A stretch of 64,000 nt of DNA from Bacillus sp. V3B (lineage in GTDB: Bacteria; Bacillota; Bacilli; Bacillales; Cytobacillaceae), in NCBI RefSeq assembly GCF_024494465.1, contig NZ_JAETXM010000003.1:62001-126000 (forward strand), in the 5' to 3' direction. This document shows positions 25,542 to 35,181 of this stretch, in pieces (the stretch's first letter is position 1; every line of letters begins with the position of its first letter). Position numbers and translations under genes: made by a program. Below the pieces are notes generated by a model, which saw only the letters and a program-made list of their open reading frames with translations, ran no database searches and was not told the origin of the DNA.

Positions 25542-25985
25542 TTGACTGGCTACCCAACGGAACAAATGCCTGTTAAAATAACAGTAAATACAACGATTCG
25601 AAACGGTCAAGAAAAAGAGACGTACGAGCTCACTACATTTGGTCAATATTATAAAAAAACAAACTCCATCTTTCTTCGCTATGAGGAACATATGGAGGAA
25701 GGTGCGATTAAAACTGTTGTCAAAATATCTGGTCAGGAAGGGTCTATTTTACGAAATGGAGCCGTTAATATGCGACTTCCTTTTTATAAAAATAAATCTC
25801 TTAGAGGCAGGTATGATAGTCCGTATGGGGTTCTAGAGATGAAAACTTTAACAACGAGAATCAGCCATAGGTTTGATGAAGAATTTAGAAAAGGCGAGAT
25901 CGATCTCTTGTACGATTTAAAGATGCAAGGATCACACGCAGGTACATATCATTTATTGATTACTTTCGAGGAGGATGGAAAATGA
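25542..25985 (+). CDS. ywiB: YwiB family protein (DUF1934)
   Basis: A protein of about 147 residues with the DUF1934 beta-barrel pattern: [18 protein letters not shown], then [24 protein letters not shown] and [12 protein letters not shown]. The start is uncertain: TTG at 25542 best fits the AAAAGGGG ribosome site; GTG at 25536 and ATG at 25566 are alternatives. Its stop overlaps the argS start by four bases (ATGA), so the two are translationally coupled, as in B. subtilis. Lipocalin-like fold, function unknown. Confidence 0.85.
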   Translation: MTGYPTEQMPVKITVNTTIRNGQEKETYELTTFGQYYKKTNSIFLRYEEHMEEGAIKTVVKISGQEGSILRNGAVNMRLPFYKNKSLRGRYDSPYGVLEMKTLTTRISHRFDEEFRKGEIDLLYDLKMQGSHAGTYHLLITFEEDGK

Positions 25986-27652
25986 ACATAGTCGAGCAAG
26001 TAAAAAGTAAACTAAAGCAAGAAATTGCTGCGGCCGTTATCAAAGCTAATTTGGCGACGGAAGAACAAATTCCCGATGTCGTTTTAGAAATTCCAAAGGA
26101 TAAAGTAAACGGGGATTATTCAACCAATATGGCGATGCAACTAGCCCGAGTGGCAAAAAAGGCACCAAGAATGATTGCCGAGGAATTAGTGGCTCATTTT
26201 GACAACTCAAAGGCATCAATTGAAAAAATTGAAATCGCTGGACCTGGCTTTATTAATTTTTACATGAATAACAGCTATTTAACGGATTTAATTCCAGCTA
26301 TTTTAGATGCTGGTGATCAATACGGAGAAACAAGTATTGGCAATCAAGAGAAAGTCCAAGTCGAGTTTGTTTCAGCCAATCCAACAGGAGACTTGCATCT
26401 AGGTCATGCTCGTGGCGCGGCTGTCGGTGATTCCCTCTGTAATGTTCTAGCAAAAGCGGGTTATGATGTTTCGCGCGAATACTATATTAATGATGCTGGA
26501 AATCAAATCAATAACCTTGCCCTTTCTGTAGAAGCTCGTTATTTCCAAGCCCTTGGCATGGACAAGTCGATGCCAGAATCCGGCTACCATGGTGAGGACA
26601 TTATCGGGATTGGAAAGAAACTAGCTGAAGAATTCGGCGATAAATTTGTTGAAATGGATGAAAAAGAGCGTTTTGATCAATTCCGTGAATACGGGATGAA
26701 ATATGAAATGGCGAAATTGAAGCAAGACTTAGAGGATTTCCGTGTGTCATTTGATGTCTGGTATTCAGAAACCTCTCTTTACCATAATGGAAAAATTGAT
26801 GCGGCGTTACAAAACTTACGCGATAATGGCTATATTTATGAACAGGATGGAGCAACATGGTTCCGCTCAACAGAGTTTGGCGATGATAAAGATCGTGTGC
26901 TCATTAAGCAGGACGGTTCTTATACGTATTTGACGCCTGATATTGCGTACCATCGGGACAAGCTTGAACGTGGGTTTGAGAAGTTGATCAACGTATGGGG
27001 TGCTGATCATCATGGCTATATCCCACGTATGAAAGCAGCGATTCAAGCATTAGGTAACAATGCTGATACACTTGAAGTTGAAATTATTCAGCTTGTTCAC
27101 TTGTATAAAAATGGCGAGAAAATGAAGATGAGTAAACGGACAGGAAAAGCGGTCACAATGAGAGATCTTGTCGAAGAAGTAGGACTTGATGCAACACGTT
27201 ATTTCTTTGCGATGAGAAGTGCGGATACTCATTTGGATTTTGATCTTGATCTGGCTGTGTCACAATCGAACGAAAATCCAGTGTATTATGCTCAATATGC
27301 ACATGCAAGGATTTCTAGTATTTTGCGCCAAGCTGAGGAGCAGAATTTAGCAGCAGCTGCGCAAGGTGACTTCTCTGTCATCCAATCAGAAAAGGAAATC
27401 GATGTCTTGAAAAAGCTTGGTGAATTCCCAGAAGCAGTTGGGGAAGCGGCACAGAAAAGAATGCCTCATCGAATTACGAATTATATTTTTGAATTGGCGT
27501 CTGTTTTCCATAGTTTTTATAATGCGGAAAAGGTTCTTGACTTGGAGCAGGTAGAGAAAACAACTGCTCGCCTTGCCCTTATAAAGGCTGTACAAACAAC
27601 ATTGAAAAATGCTCTAGCCTTAATCGGCGTATCTGCACCAGAAAAAATGTAA
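25982..27652 (+). CDS. argS: arginyl-tRNA synthetase
   Basis: A 556-residue class I tRNA synthetase that charges tRNA-Arg. The HIGH-type motif is [18 protein letters not shown] (about residues 128-145) and the KMSKS-type motif is [13 protein letters not shown]. An N-terminal Add1 domain and C-terminal DALR anticodon-binding domain ([14 protein letters not shown] onward) give the usual length. Coupled to ywiB by a four-base overlap. Confidence 0.98.
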   Translation: MNIVEQVKSKLKQEIAAAVIKANLATEEQIPDVVLEIPKDKVNGDYSTNMAMQLARVAKKAPRMIAEELVAHFDNSKASIEKIEIAGPGFINFYMNNSYLTDLIPAILDAGDQYGETSIGNQEKVQVEFVSANPTGDLHLGHARGAAVGDSLCNVLAKAGYDVSREYYINDAGNQINNLALSVEARYFQALGMDKSMPESGYHGEDIIGIGKKLAEEFGDKFVEMDEKERFDQFREYGMKYEMAKLKQDLEDFRVSFDVWYSETSLYHNGKIDAALQNLRDNGYIYEQDGATWFRSTEFGDDKDRVLIKQDGSYTYLTPDIAYHRDKLERGFEKLINVWGADHHGYIPRMKAAIQALGNNADTLEVEIIQLVHLYKNGEKMKMSKRTGKAVTMRDLVEEVGLDATRYFFAMRSADTHLDFDLDLAVSQSNENPVYYAQYAHARISSILRQAEEQNLAAAAQGDFSVIQSEKEIDVLKKLGEFPEAVGEAAQKRMPHRITNYIFELASVFHSFYNAEKVLDLEQVEKTTARLALIKAVQTTLKNALALIGVSAPEKM

Positions 27653-27658
27653 TAGAGA

Positions 27659-27692
27659 AGAGGCTTCCGATTTGTGGAAGCCTCTATTTTTA
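27659..27692. terminator. bidirectional terminator between argS and uvsE
   Basis: AGAGGCTTCC (27659-27668) pairs with GGAAGCCTCT (27676-27685), followed by ATTTTTAT. It touches the uvsE stop codon. Confidence 0.85.
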
Positions 27693-28682
27693 TTTGGTTT
27701 CCCTAATTCTGGATGGTGCCTGGCACCATTCAATGGAAGCTCCACTGATTCGTTTGACGCCTCGAATTCGGCTTATATCTTCAACCAGTTTCAATGCTGC
27801 ATAATCCTTCCGTTTGGCTTCAATCATAAAATCTACGTCCTGATTAATCGAACGGAGAATGTCAAGTAACGGCTTGATAAATTCAAGATCAACATAATCG
27901 GCATGTGAGCGAAAGGCGGATGATGATTTAGGTGCTGAAATATGGATTTTCGGGATAACGTCCCTTGCTTCCCATGTGTTAAAAATCTCGGGCAGTAGAG
28001 CCTCTAATGACGCCTCATCCTCTCCCTGATTTGCCATGTGGTGATGATAATCAAACACAAGCGGAATCCCTTCCTTCTGACATATGCGAAGTGTCTCATG
28101 GGCTGTATAGGTCTTATCGTCATTCTCAAGTGTCATGATCGCTTTGATTTTGCTTGGCAGAGTTTTTAAATTAACCCGAAATCGCCCAAGGGCACTTTCT
28201 TTATCCCCATAAGACCCACCAATATGAATATTAATCAAACTCTCTTTTTCAAGGCCCATTGCTTCTAGCATTTGAAAGTGGTAGTCCATATCGATCACTG
28301 CATTTTTTGTCACTTTCTCACGCGGAGAAGTAAACAAGGTAAATTGATTGGGATGAAAACTAACTCGTAACCGATGTTTCTTGACTAGCCCCCCTATTTC
28401 CCGCCATTTATCCTGGAAAGGGGAAAGGAAATCCCAACGAATCTCTGGGTGGGTCGCAAGCGGAACTAACGAGCTAGAAAAACGGTACAATTCAATTTGG
28501 TGAGCAATATTATAGTGGAGCATCCTTTCTGTATGATCAAGATTGGCAGCCGTAACAGCTAGTAGCTTTTCTTTTCTGTCAGACGAACTTAATTCCTTAT
28601 AGCGAGTATACGTGATTGTCTTAGAAGGAGATGCATCCCACAAACTCATAGACTGGGACACATAGCCAAATCGAATCTTCAT
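27690..28682 (-). CDS. uvsE: UV DNA damage endonuclease UvsE
   Basis: A 330-residue TIM-barrel endonuclease that nicks DNA 5' of UV photoproducts. It begins [10 protein letters not shown] and contains [44 protein letters not shown] and [10 protein letters not shown], which carry the metal ligands. The last codons overlap a GGTGCCTGGCACC motif (27715-27727), so the WCQAPSR end may derive from that repeat. GGAG lies upstream of the ATG, and a 62-bp IS605-type mini-element sits directly before it. Synteny matches ywjD of B. subtilis. Confidence 0.94.
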   Translation of the reverse strand: MKIRFGYVSQSMSLWDASPSKTITYTRYKELSSSDRKEKLLAVTAANLDHTERMLHYNIAHQIELYRFSSSLVPLATHPEIRWDFLSPFQDKWREIGGLVKKHRLRVSFHPNQFTLFTSPREKVTKNAVIDMDYHFQMLEAMGLEKESLINIHIGGSYGDKESALGRFRVNLKTLPSKIKAIMTLENDDKTYTAHETLRICQKEGIPLVFDYHHHMANQGEDEASLEALLPEIFNTWEARDVIPKIHISAPKSSSAFRSHADYVDLEFIKPLLDILRSINQDVDFMIEAKRKDYAALKLVEDISRIRGVKRISGASIEWCQAPSRIRETK

Positions 28683-28699
28683 GGTTATGACTCCTTTAT

Positions 28700-28761
28700 C
28701 ATTTTAAGCGAGAAGACTCCCACTTCAAATTTCGTCAGAAATTAAGTGGTGGGTAGTTCAA
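28700..28761 (+). mobile_element. 62-bp IS605-type mini-element (fused left and right ends)
   Basis: Begins CATTTTAAGCGAGAAGACTC and ends GGGTAGTTCAA, matching both ends of the 417-base element at 6784-7200, with everything between removed. TTTAT (28695-28699) lies directly on its 5' side, as in the larger copy. The remainder can fold as CCCACTT with AAGTGGTGGG. It lies in the 5' leader of uvsE, 17 bases upstream of the start codon. Confidence 0.8.
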
Positions 28762-28865
28762 AACTATCCATGGGTTCTACTGCCAACCTCTTTAGACATT
28801 CAGCCGATTTTTGTTCAACGAAATTTTGCTGCTTAGCATGACAAAAAGGAGAAAGGCCTTTTCAT

Positions 28866-28878
28866 GGTGTCAGGCACC
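28866..28878 (+). repeat. GGTGTCAGGCACC dispersed motif
   Basis: Single arm of the GGTGCCTGACACC family between uvsE and the cardiolipin synthase gene. The rest of 28762-28897 shows no gene. Confidence 0.6.
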
Positions 28879-28897
28879 GATCATGAATTATTGCAAG

Positions 28898-30100
28898 CTA
28901 CAAAAACATCGAGATGGCCCCGGAAATGATTTCTTTACAATAAATCCATGGGTTCAGGCTCCGAAGATCTTTTAAGGTCACCTCTGTGGCATCCTTTTGA
29001 TCGTTTTGCACTATACTTCGAACATGTTCAATATACTGTTTATCATACGTATAGCAATTCATTTCATGATTTAAAAAAAAACTCCTCTTATCGAAATTAG
29101 CTGTCCCTACATCACAGACTTTATCATCAATTAAAAGGGTCTTCGCATGATAAAACCCCTTTTTATATTGATAAACGGTTGCACCCAATTTCAACAACTT
29201 CCGTAAATACTTGTAAGACGCTTCTTTTACAAGCGCATGATCTGACGTAAAAGGAATAAGAATCTCTAAGATTACACCCCTTTTTAAAGCAGACTGTAAA
29301 TCAAGGAATACCCTTTTTGCTGGAATAAAGTAAGGGGTCCCGATCATAATCGAATGCTCGGCATTTCTAATTAAGGCAGAAAAGGTTTCCTCAAGATAAA
29401 AACCTTCATAAGGAATAAGCTGGTGGCGATATTGTCCCTTCAAAAGGGGTGGGAAATAAATGCTATTATGGGTTAAATCCACTTGCTCTGCTTCGTGCCA
29501 ATCCTGCAAAAACACCTGCTGTAAATCTTGAACGCCCTCACCTTGAATTTTCAGGTGGTAGTCACGCCAAGGACTTAACTTAGGCTCTAAATTAATGTAT
29601 TCCTTGCCCATATTAAATCCGCCAAGATAACCAACTTTTCCATCTATTACGGTAATCTTACGATGATTCCGTACTTGAGAAGAATAAAAGAAAAAAGGAG
29701 GTTTTGGAACTTTGCAAAAAGCAAAATCAACCCCATTGTTTTCAAGCTGACGGATGATATGCTTTTTAACTTTTAGGCTGCCTAGCCAATCAAGCAGAAG
29801 GCGTACCTCGACACCCTCTTTTGCTTTCTCTTTTAGGATCGATAGGAAGTCTGTGCTAATTCGATCATCTTTTACAATATAAAATAAAATATGGATATGC
29901 TTTTTAGCCTCTCTAAGCTCAGCAAAAAAGTCAGTAAATAATTCTGGACCTGTCGTGAACACTTCTATATTACTACTACGAAAAGAATAGGATTTACGCT
30001 TTAAACTTTTTAGATGTGTTTTTCTGCCAAGGGAATAGTCCACAAATAATAACAAGATGAATAAAACGAAAAGGACGAAGATCGTTGAGATTATTTCCAA
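28898..30100 (-). CDS. clsB: cardiolipin synthase-like phospholipase D enzyme (YwjE type)
   Basis: A 400-residue membrane-associated enzyme with one N-terminal helix (about 4-22). Two HKD motifs are complete: His146/Lys148/Asp153 (NHRKITVIDGKVGYLGGFN) and His318/Lys320/Asp325 (FYHAKTLLIDDKVCDVGTANFDKRS). Two PLD domains join two phosphatidylglycerols to cardiolipin. A single N-terminal helix and the position next to uvsE match ywjE (clsB) of B. subtilis rather than the main ClsA. Substrate specificity is inferred from the family. Confidence 0.9.
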   Translation of the reverse strand: MEIISTIFVLFVLFILLLFVDYSLGRKTHLKSLKRKSYSFRSSNIEVFTTGPELFTDFFAELREAKKHIHILFYIVKDDRISTDFLSILKEKAKEGVEVRLLLDWLGSLKVKKHIIRQLENNGVDFAFCKVPKPPFFFYSSQVRNHRKITVIDGKVGYLGGFNMGKEYINLEPKLSPWRDYHLKIQGEGVQDLQQVFLQDWHEAEQVDLTHNSIYFPPLLKGQYRHQLIPYEGFYLEETFSALIRNAEHSIMIGTPYFIPAKRVFLDLQSALKRGVILEILIPFTSDHALVKEASYKYLRKLLKLGATVYQYKKGFYHAKTLLIDDKVCDVGTANFDKRSFFLNHEMNCYTYDKQYIEHVRSIVQNDQKDATEVTLKDLRSLNPWIYCKEIISGAISMFL

Positions 30101-30319
30101 AAATAGTTGCCTCCCTCGAGCATTGACATAACTTTTTAATAGTATGTTCTCTAGAAGCTTTTCCTATGTTTTCTCGAGCAAGAAAATAAATTTATCATTT
30201 AGTAGTTCAATAACTGATTGACCCCTTGATATGTGATAGAACTATATAGTAATGAGAATATTTAGCATATTAAATAAAAATAGATAATATGGATAAAAAA
30301 AGGGGGAGAGGACATATGA

Positions 30320-32431
30320 ATGAATAATATTTTATGGATAAACTTTATAGCGTTTCTAGTTGTAACCGCTTACGCTGTTAGTTTGTTTGTTTATTTAATC
30401 AAGACGAGGATCTCCTATATTAAACTTGGCAAAAAGGTGGAATTCGATCATAACGTAAAGGAGAGACTCAACAAGATTTGGGTCAATGTATTTGGACAAA
30501 AAAAACTACTAAAGGATAAAAAGAGTGGAATCATCCATATACTTTTTTTCTATGGATTTATCCTTGTTCAGTTCGGGGCAATTGATTTTATTATAAAGGG
30601 AATCAAACCTGGTGCCCATTTGCCATTAGGGTCGTTTTATCCGGGATTTACTTTTTTTCAAGAAATCGTTACCCTTCTTATTTTAATAGCTGTTTTTGGT
30701 GCCTTTTACCGCCGTTATATTGAAAAACTTGTACGGTTAAAAAGAAATGTTAAAGCAGGGCTTGTCCTTATTTTTATTGGTGGGCTGATGTTATCCGTAT
30801 TGCTTGGAAATGGAATGAACATCATTTGGCATGGCCATGAAGCAACCTGGACAGAGCCTATTGCCTCGGGAATAGCGCTTATTTTCTCTTGGATAGGTGA
30901 AATCGCTGCAATGGTTGCTTTCTATGTTTCTTGGTGGATTCATTTACTCATCCTCCTTACTTTCCTAGTCTATGTGCCACAATCTAAACATGCCCATTTA
31001 ATTGCTGGACCTATCAATGTTTATTTGAATCGGTTAGAAAAGCCTGGGAAGTTAACCAAGATTGATTTTGAAGATGAAAGTCAGGAAACCTTTGGTGTGG
31101 GGAAAATTGAAGAATTTACCCAGCATCAATTGGTTGATTTATATGCTTGTGTGGAATGTGGACGCTGTACCCATATGTGTCCAGCAACAGGAACAGGAAA
31201 AAGGCTATCACCGATGGACTTGATTGTGAAAATGCGGGATCATCTGACAAACCACGGGGCAGCCGTCACGTCTAAGCAGCCATGGGTACCCACTTTTGTC
31301 TTCGCACATACAGAAGGGAACAGAATGGCTTTAGCATCAGCAAGCCAGGGAGCGGGAGAAGCTGCTACAGATCTTATAGATAACAAAAGTTTGATCGGTG
31401 ATGTCATTACAGAAGAAGAAATTTGGGCTTGTACGACATGCCGAAACTGTGAAGACCAATGTCCGGTTATGAATGAGCATGTGGATAAAATTATTGATCT
31501 TCGCCGTTATCTTGTTTTAACAGAAGGGAAATTAGATTCAGATGCACAAAGAGCGATGACCAGTATTGAACGCCAAGGAAATCCGTGGGGATTAAATCGG
31601 AAAGAAAGAGAGAACTGGCGTAAGGCTAGAGAAGACGTATATGTTCCGACCGTTAAAGAGCTAGCCAAAGAGGGTGAAGAGTTCGAATATCTCTTCTGGG
31701 TTGGTGCCATGGGATCATTTGATAATCGAAGCCAGAAAATCGCTTTATCATTCTCCAAATTATTAAATGAAGCAGGTGTAAAATTCGCGATTCTTGGGAA
31801 TAACGAGAAAAACTCGGGTGATACAGTGAGAAGGCTTGGAAATGAATTTTTATTCCAAGAGCTTGCGACAAAAAATATAGCTCAGTTTGAAAAATATGAT
31901 GTGGAAAAAATCATTACGATTGATCCGCATGCGTATAATACGTTTAAAAATGAATATCCTGATTTCGGTTTACAAGCTAGCGTATATCACCATACTGAAT
32001 TATTGGCTCAACTCGTCAAGGACGGCAGGTTAAAACCACAGCATGCTGTGAATGAAAAGATTACGTTTCACGATTCCTGCTATTTAGGTCGCTACAACGA
32101 GGTGTATGATGCACCCCGTGAAATTTTAATATCCATTCCGGGTGTAACCCTTGTGGAGATGGAGCGAAATCGAGAGACGGGAATGTGTTGTGGTGCGGGT
32201 GGGGGTTTAATGTGGATGGAGGAAGAAACAGGCCAGCGCATTAATGTGGCTCGAACGGAACAAGCATTGGCCGTTCGTCCATCTGTCATTAGTTCAGGAT
32301 GTCCTTATTGTTTAACGATGCTTTCTGATGGAACGAAGGCAAAAGAAGTAGAAGAAAATGTTCAAACGTATGATGTCGCAGAACTATTGGAAAAAGCTGT
32401 TTTTGGTAGGAAAGAGGAAGTGGAATCCTAA
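30320..32431 (+). CDS. fadF: FadF-type iron-sulfur heterodisulfide reductase-like protein
   Basis: A 703-residue membrane iron-sulfur protein, likely passing electrons from acyl-CoA dehydrogenases through ETF toward quinone. The N-terminal third has about five or six membrane helices with His-containing segments. Then come two ferredoxin-type sites (CVECGRCTHMCPA and CTTCRNCEDQCPV) and two CCG domains (HDSCYLGRYN and GMCCGAGGGLMW, with SGCPYCLTM). GGGGGAGAGG precedes the ATG at 30320; the ATG at 30316 stops at once. It heads the fatty acid block; its neighbour order resembles ywjF of B. subtilis. Confidence 0.92.
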   Translation: MNNILWINFIAFLVVTAYAVSLFVYLIKTRISYIKLGKKVEFDHNVKERLNKIWVNVFGQKKLLKDKKSGIIHILFFYGFILVQFGAIDFIIKGIKPGAHLPLGSFYPGFTFFQEIVTLLILIAVFGAFYRRYIEKLVRLKRNVKAGLVLIFIGGLMLSVLLGNGMNIIWHGHEATWTEPIASGIALIFSWIGEIAAMVAFYVSWWIHLLILLTFLVYVPQSKHAHLIAGPINVYLNRLEKPGKLTKIDFEDESQETFGVGKIEEFTQHQLVDLYACVECGRCTHMCPATGTGKRLSPMDLIVKMRDHLTNHGAAVTSKQPWVPTFVFAHTEGNRMALASASQGAGEAATDLIDNKSLIGDVITEEEIWACTTCRNCEDQCPVMNEHVDKIIDLRRYLVLTEGKLDSDAQRAMTSIERQGNPWGLNRKERENWRKAREDVYVPTVKELAKEGEEFEYLFWVGAMGSFDNRSQKIALSFSKLLNEAGVKFAILGNNEKNSGDTVRRLGNEFLFQELATKNIAQFEKYDVEKIITIDPHAYNTFKNEYPDFGLQASVYHHTELLAQLVKDGRLKPQHAVNEKITFHDSCYLGRYNEVYDAPREILISIPGVTLVEMERNRETGMCCGAGGGLMWMEEETGQRINVARTEQALAVRPSVISSGCPYCLTMLSDGTKAKEVEENVQTYDVAELLEKAVFGRKEEVES

Positions 32432-32645
32432 TGGACTGATTGAATGGGTGATCCTAAAGGTAAGGTATCGGACACTACAAAACAATATCTAGTACCTAGA
32501 TCGTGGTGGTTTTGTGGATGTTCGTTACCTTATAAGATAGCCCCTTTACGTTATAAGGATAAATATGTAGGAATGGAAAATTAAGTTATAAGAATATTTA
32601 GAAATATTATGTCTATTATTCTATTTTTATAGTAAAATAGAATAA
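32432..32645. other. intergenic downstream of fadF
   Basis: Contains TCGGACACTAC followed by an imperfect hairpin (about 32466-32525), similar to the GACACTACT arms at 51271-51347. No gene was seen. Confidence 0.4.
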
Positions 32646-32659
32646 AGCAAACGCTTACA
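32646..32659 (+). promoter_or_regulatory. cre-like site (CcpA) upstream of the thiolase gene
   Basis: AGCAAACGCTTACA matches 12-13 of 14 positions of the cre consensus TGWAARCGYTWNCW, depending on the first base. CcpA control of acyl-CoA degradation genes is common in Bacillus. Location about 240 bases before the thiolase start allows repression of a distal promoter. Confidence 0.45.
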
Positions 32660-32785
32660 ATGGGGTCTGGATCTTATCGATATAAGAATCATTTCATTGG
32701 AAGGATCGTAAGGATAAAAACAAAGGACATCCGGGACTTGTATATAGATGAATGGGTTCTCTTGCCTCATTTCCTTATTGAACAG

Positions 32786-32803
32786 TGAGTGAGCGTTCGT
32801 TCG
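32786..32803 (+). promoter_or_regulatory. candidate TetR-family operator upstream of the thiolase gene
   Basis: TGAGTGAGCGTTCGTTCG is an imperfect 18-base palindrome in which all mismatched pairs are transitions. It resembles operators of FadR-type TetR regulators of acyl-CoA genes. The TetR gene at 37810-38478 is the obvious candidate partner. Confidence 0.45.
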
Positions 32804-32899
32804 TTATTTCTGCTGTATTCATTCATCTAATAGGCTGATTTTTTCTTCGGAATCTGATCAAAACTTACATTCCTAGGATAAAGAGAGGTAATGATTCTT

Positions 32900-34084
32900 A
32901 TGAATAAAACGGTGATTTTGAGCGGGGTTCGAACACCTTTTGGAAAATTTGGTGGAACATTAAGTAGTCTTTCAGCATCAGATCTTGGGGCTATCGCGAT
33001 AAAAGAGGCTATAAAACGTGCGAATATTGCTCCTTGCGATGTAGGGGAAGTTATAGTCGGAACCGTTCTACAAGGTGGGCAAGGGCAAATTCCCTCCAGA
33101 CAGGCTGCGCGAAAAGCGGGATTACCATGGGATATTAAGACAGAAACGATTAATAAGGTTTGTGCATCAGGCTTACGAAGTGTGACGTTAGGAGATCAGA
33201 TTATTCGTTCTGGTGATGAAAGCCTGATTGTCGCAGGTGGAATGGAATCCATGAGTAACGCACCCTATTTCATCTTTAACGCACGCTCAGGGTTGCGGAT
33301 GGGAGATGGCTCTCTGACGGATTTAATGGTCTACGATGGATTAACCTGTAGTTTTACGGGTGTTCATATGGGCTTTTATGGAAACGATACGGCAGAAGAA
33401 ATGAATATTAGTCGCCAAGCACAGGATAGATGGGCCTTGAGAAGCCATAAACGTGCCCTAGCAGCCACCCAATCAGGTGTTTTTTCTGATGAAATGGTTC
33501 CTGTAGCGGTTCCACAGCGAAAAGGATACCCACTTGTTGTTCGAGATGATGAATCACCACGAAGGGATACAACGATTGAAAAGCTGGCTCGTTTAACGCC
33601 TGTTTTCGGGAATGAAGGGACGATTACGGCTGGTAATGCGCCAGGTGTGAATGATGGTGCTGGAGCGTTAGTATTAATGAGTGCAACTCGAGCGAAAAAA
33701 GAAAATAGAAAGCCCGAAGCGATGATCCTTGGCCATGCAGCTTTAGCTGTTGCAGCGAAGGATTTTCCGCTAACACCGGGACTTGTGATAAAAGAGCTTT
33801 TAAAGAAAACGGGAAAGACATTGGCAGAAATCGATTTGTTCGAAATTAATGAAGCCTTTTCCGCTGTTTCTTTAGCCAGTATTGAAGTAGCGGGGTTAGA
33901 TGAGGAGAAAGTGAATGTGAATGGCGGTGCGGTCGCCCTCGGTCATCCGATTGGGGCAAGTGGGGCCAGAATTATTATCACGCTCATGCATGAATTAAAG
34001 CGGCGAGGTGGAGGTATTGGAATTGCCGCCATCTGTAGCGGTGGAGGGCAAGGAGACGCGATTATGATTGAAGTGGAGGGATGA
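32900..34084 (+). CDS. acetyl-CoA C-acetyltransferase (thiolase)
   Basis: A 394-residue thiolase that cleaves 3-ketoacyl-CoA with CoA, or condenses two acetyl-CoA. The nucleophilic Cys is in NKVCASGLRSV, the His in ALGHPIGASGARI and the second Cys in AAICSGGGQGDA. NEAFSAVSLASIE is the remaining signature. The ATG at 32900 is preferred to 32891, which lies two bases from the GAGAGG ribosome site. It begins the catabolic set with hbd, two acd genes, tetR and icmF. Similar to MmgA/AtoB; physiological direction is probably degradation. Confidence 0.93.
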   Translation: MNKTVILSGVRTPFGKFGGTLSSLSASDLGAIAIKEAIKRANIAPCDVGEVIVGTVLQGGQGQIPSRQAARKAGLPWDIKTETINKVCASGLRSVTLGDQIIRSGDESLIVAGGMESMSNAPYFIFNARSGLRMGDGSLTDLMVYDGLTCSFTGVHMGFYGNDTAEEMNISRQAQDRWALRSHKRALAATQSGVFSDEMVPVAVPQRKGYPLVVRDDESPRRDTTIEKLARLTPVFGNEGTITAGNAPGVNDGAGALVLMSATRAKKENRKPEAMILGHAALAVAAKDFPLTPGLVIKELLKKTGKTLAEIDLFEINEAFSAVSLASIEVAGLDEEKVNVNGGAVALGHPIGASGARIIITLMHELKRRGGGIGIAAICSGGGQGDAIMIEVEG

Positions 34085-34219
34085 GTGTGAAAGTCTACTA
34101 GATTTGTCCAGCTATTCGGCGTAGAGACGTCTACGAACGATGATTAAGAAAATCAAGTCAGAGGTGTTTCTAGGCTCAATATAAAGAAAAAGAATAAAAG
34201 CAGAAGTTGGAGGTGTTTC

Positions 34220-35071
34220 GTGAAAATGGAGAAAATAATGGTTGTTGGAGCAGGGCAAATGGGTTTAGGAATTGCCCAAGTATGTGCCCAAGCTGGATAC
34301 TATGTTGTATTAAATGATCTAAAAGCAGAATGGACAGAACGAGGGAAGAATAGGATTAGGAATAACCTCTCTCGTCAAGTTAGCAAACAAAGAATAACAG
34401 AAGAGGAAATGGAAAACATTCTATCCTGTATTTCAGTTTCTACCGATTTATCAGATGCGAAAGAAGTAGATTTGGTGATTGAGGCAGCGGTGGAGAAGAT
34501 GGAAATCAAAACAGAGATTTTTCGCCAGTTAGACGAAATCACTCCGCAACATACGATTCTTGCCAGTAATACTTCATCCTTACCGATAACAGAAATTGCC
34601 GCTGCGACAAAGCGACCAGAAAAAGTCATTGGTATGCATTTTATGAATCCAGTCCCTGTCATGAAATTAGTTGAGATTATTCGTGGTTTAGCCACTGCTG
34701 ATGCTGTGTACGAAACGGTTGAAGCCGTCACGAAAACTTTAGGCAAGGTACCGGTGGAAGTGAATGATTTTCCTGGTTTTGTCTCGAATCGAATCTTGTT
34801 ACCGATGATCAATGAAGCGATTTTTACATTGTACGAAGGGGTTGCCGGCAAAGAGGCAATTGATGAGGTGATGAAACTGGGGATGAATCACCCGATGGGG
34901 CCGTTAACCCTCGCTGATTTCATTGGGCTTGATACTTGTTTATATATCATGGAAACGCTCCACCAAGGACTGGGCGAGGATAAATACCGACCATGTCCGC
35001 TACTCAGAAAATATGTCAAAGCAGGCTGGCTCGGCAAAAAAACCGGCCGAGGATTTTATGAATATAACTAA
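34220..35071 (+). CDS. 3-hydroxybutyryl-CoA dehydrogenase
   Basis: A 283-residue NAD(P)-dependent enzyme that oxidises 3-hydroxyacyl-CoA to 3-ketoacyl-CoA. The Rossmann motif is [20 protein letters not shown]. The catalytic His is in [17 protein letters not shown], and the C-terminal domain has [19 protein letters not shown] and [18 protein letters not shown]. The start is GTG with GGAGG six bases upstream. It supplies the step before the thiolase. Close to MmgB or Hbd. Confidence 0.94.
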   Translation: MKMEKIMVVGAGQMGLGIAQVCAQAGYYVVLNDLKAEWTERGKNRIRNNLSRQVSKQRITEEEMENILSCISVSTDLSDAKEVDLVIEAAVEKMEIKTEIFRQLDEITPQHTILASNTSSLPITEIAAATKRPEKVIGMHFMNPVPVMKLVEIIRGLATADAVYETVEAVTKTLGKVPVEVNDFPGFVSNRILLPMINEAIFTLYEGVAGKEAIDEVMKLGMNHPMGPLTLADFIGLDTCLYIMETLHQGLGEDKYRPCPLLRKYVKAGWLGKKTGRGFYEYN

Positions 35072-35157
35072 AAAAGCGGCACCACCTTGGTCAGCCCCGA
35101 CAAGCTTAAGACCTCGAGAGGGCAGGCGGTGTAACTGGATAAAAGAAAAGTCATCAG
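35072..35157 (+). repeat. short GACAAGCTTAAGACCTCGAG-family repeat
   Basis: AAAAAAGCGG, then CCCCGACAAGCTTAAG followed by ACCTCGAG, then AACTGGATAAAAGAAAAG. An internally deleted relative of the block at 63331-63475. It lies between hbd and the first acyl-CoA dehydrogenase gene. Confidence 0.6.
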
Positions 35158-35181
35158 TTGAAAGTAGAAAGTAGGGATCCT

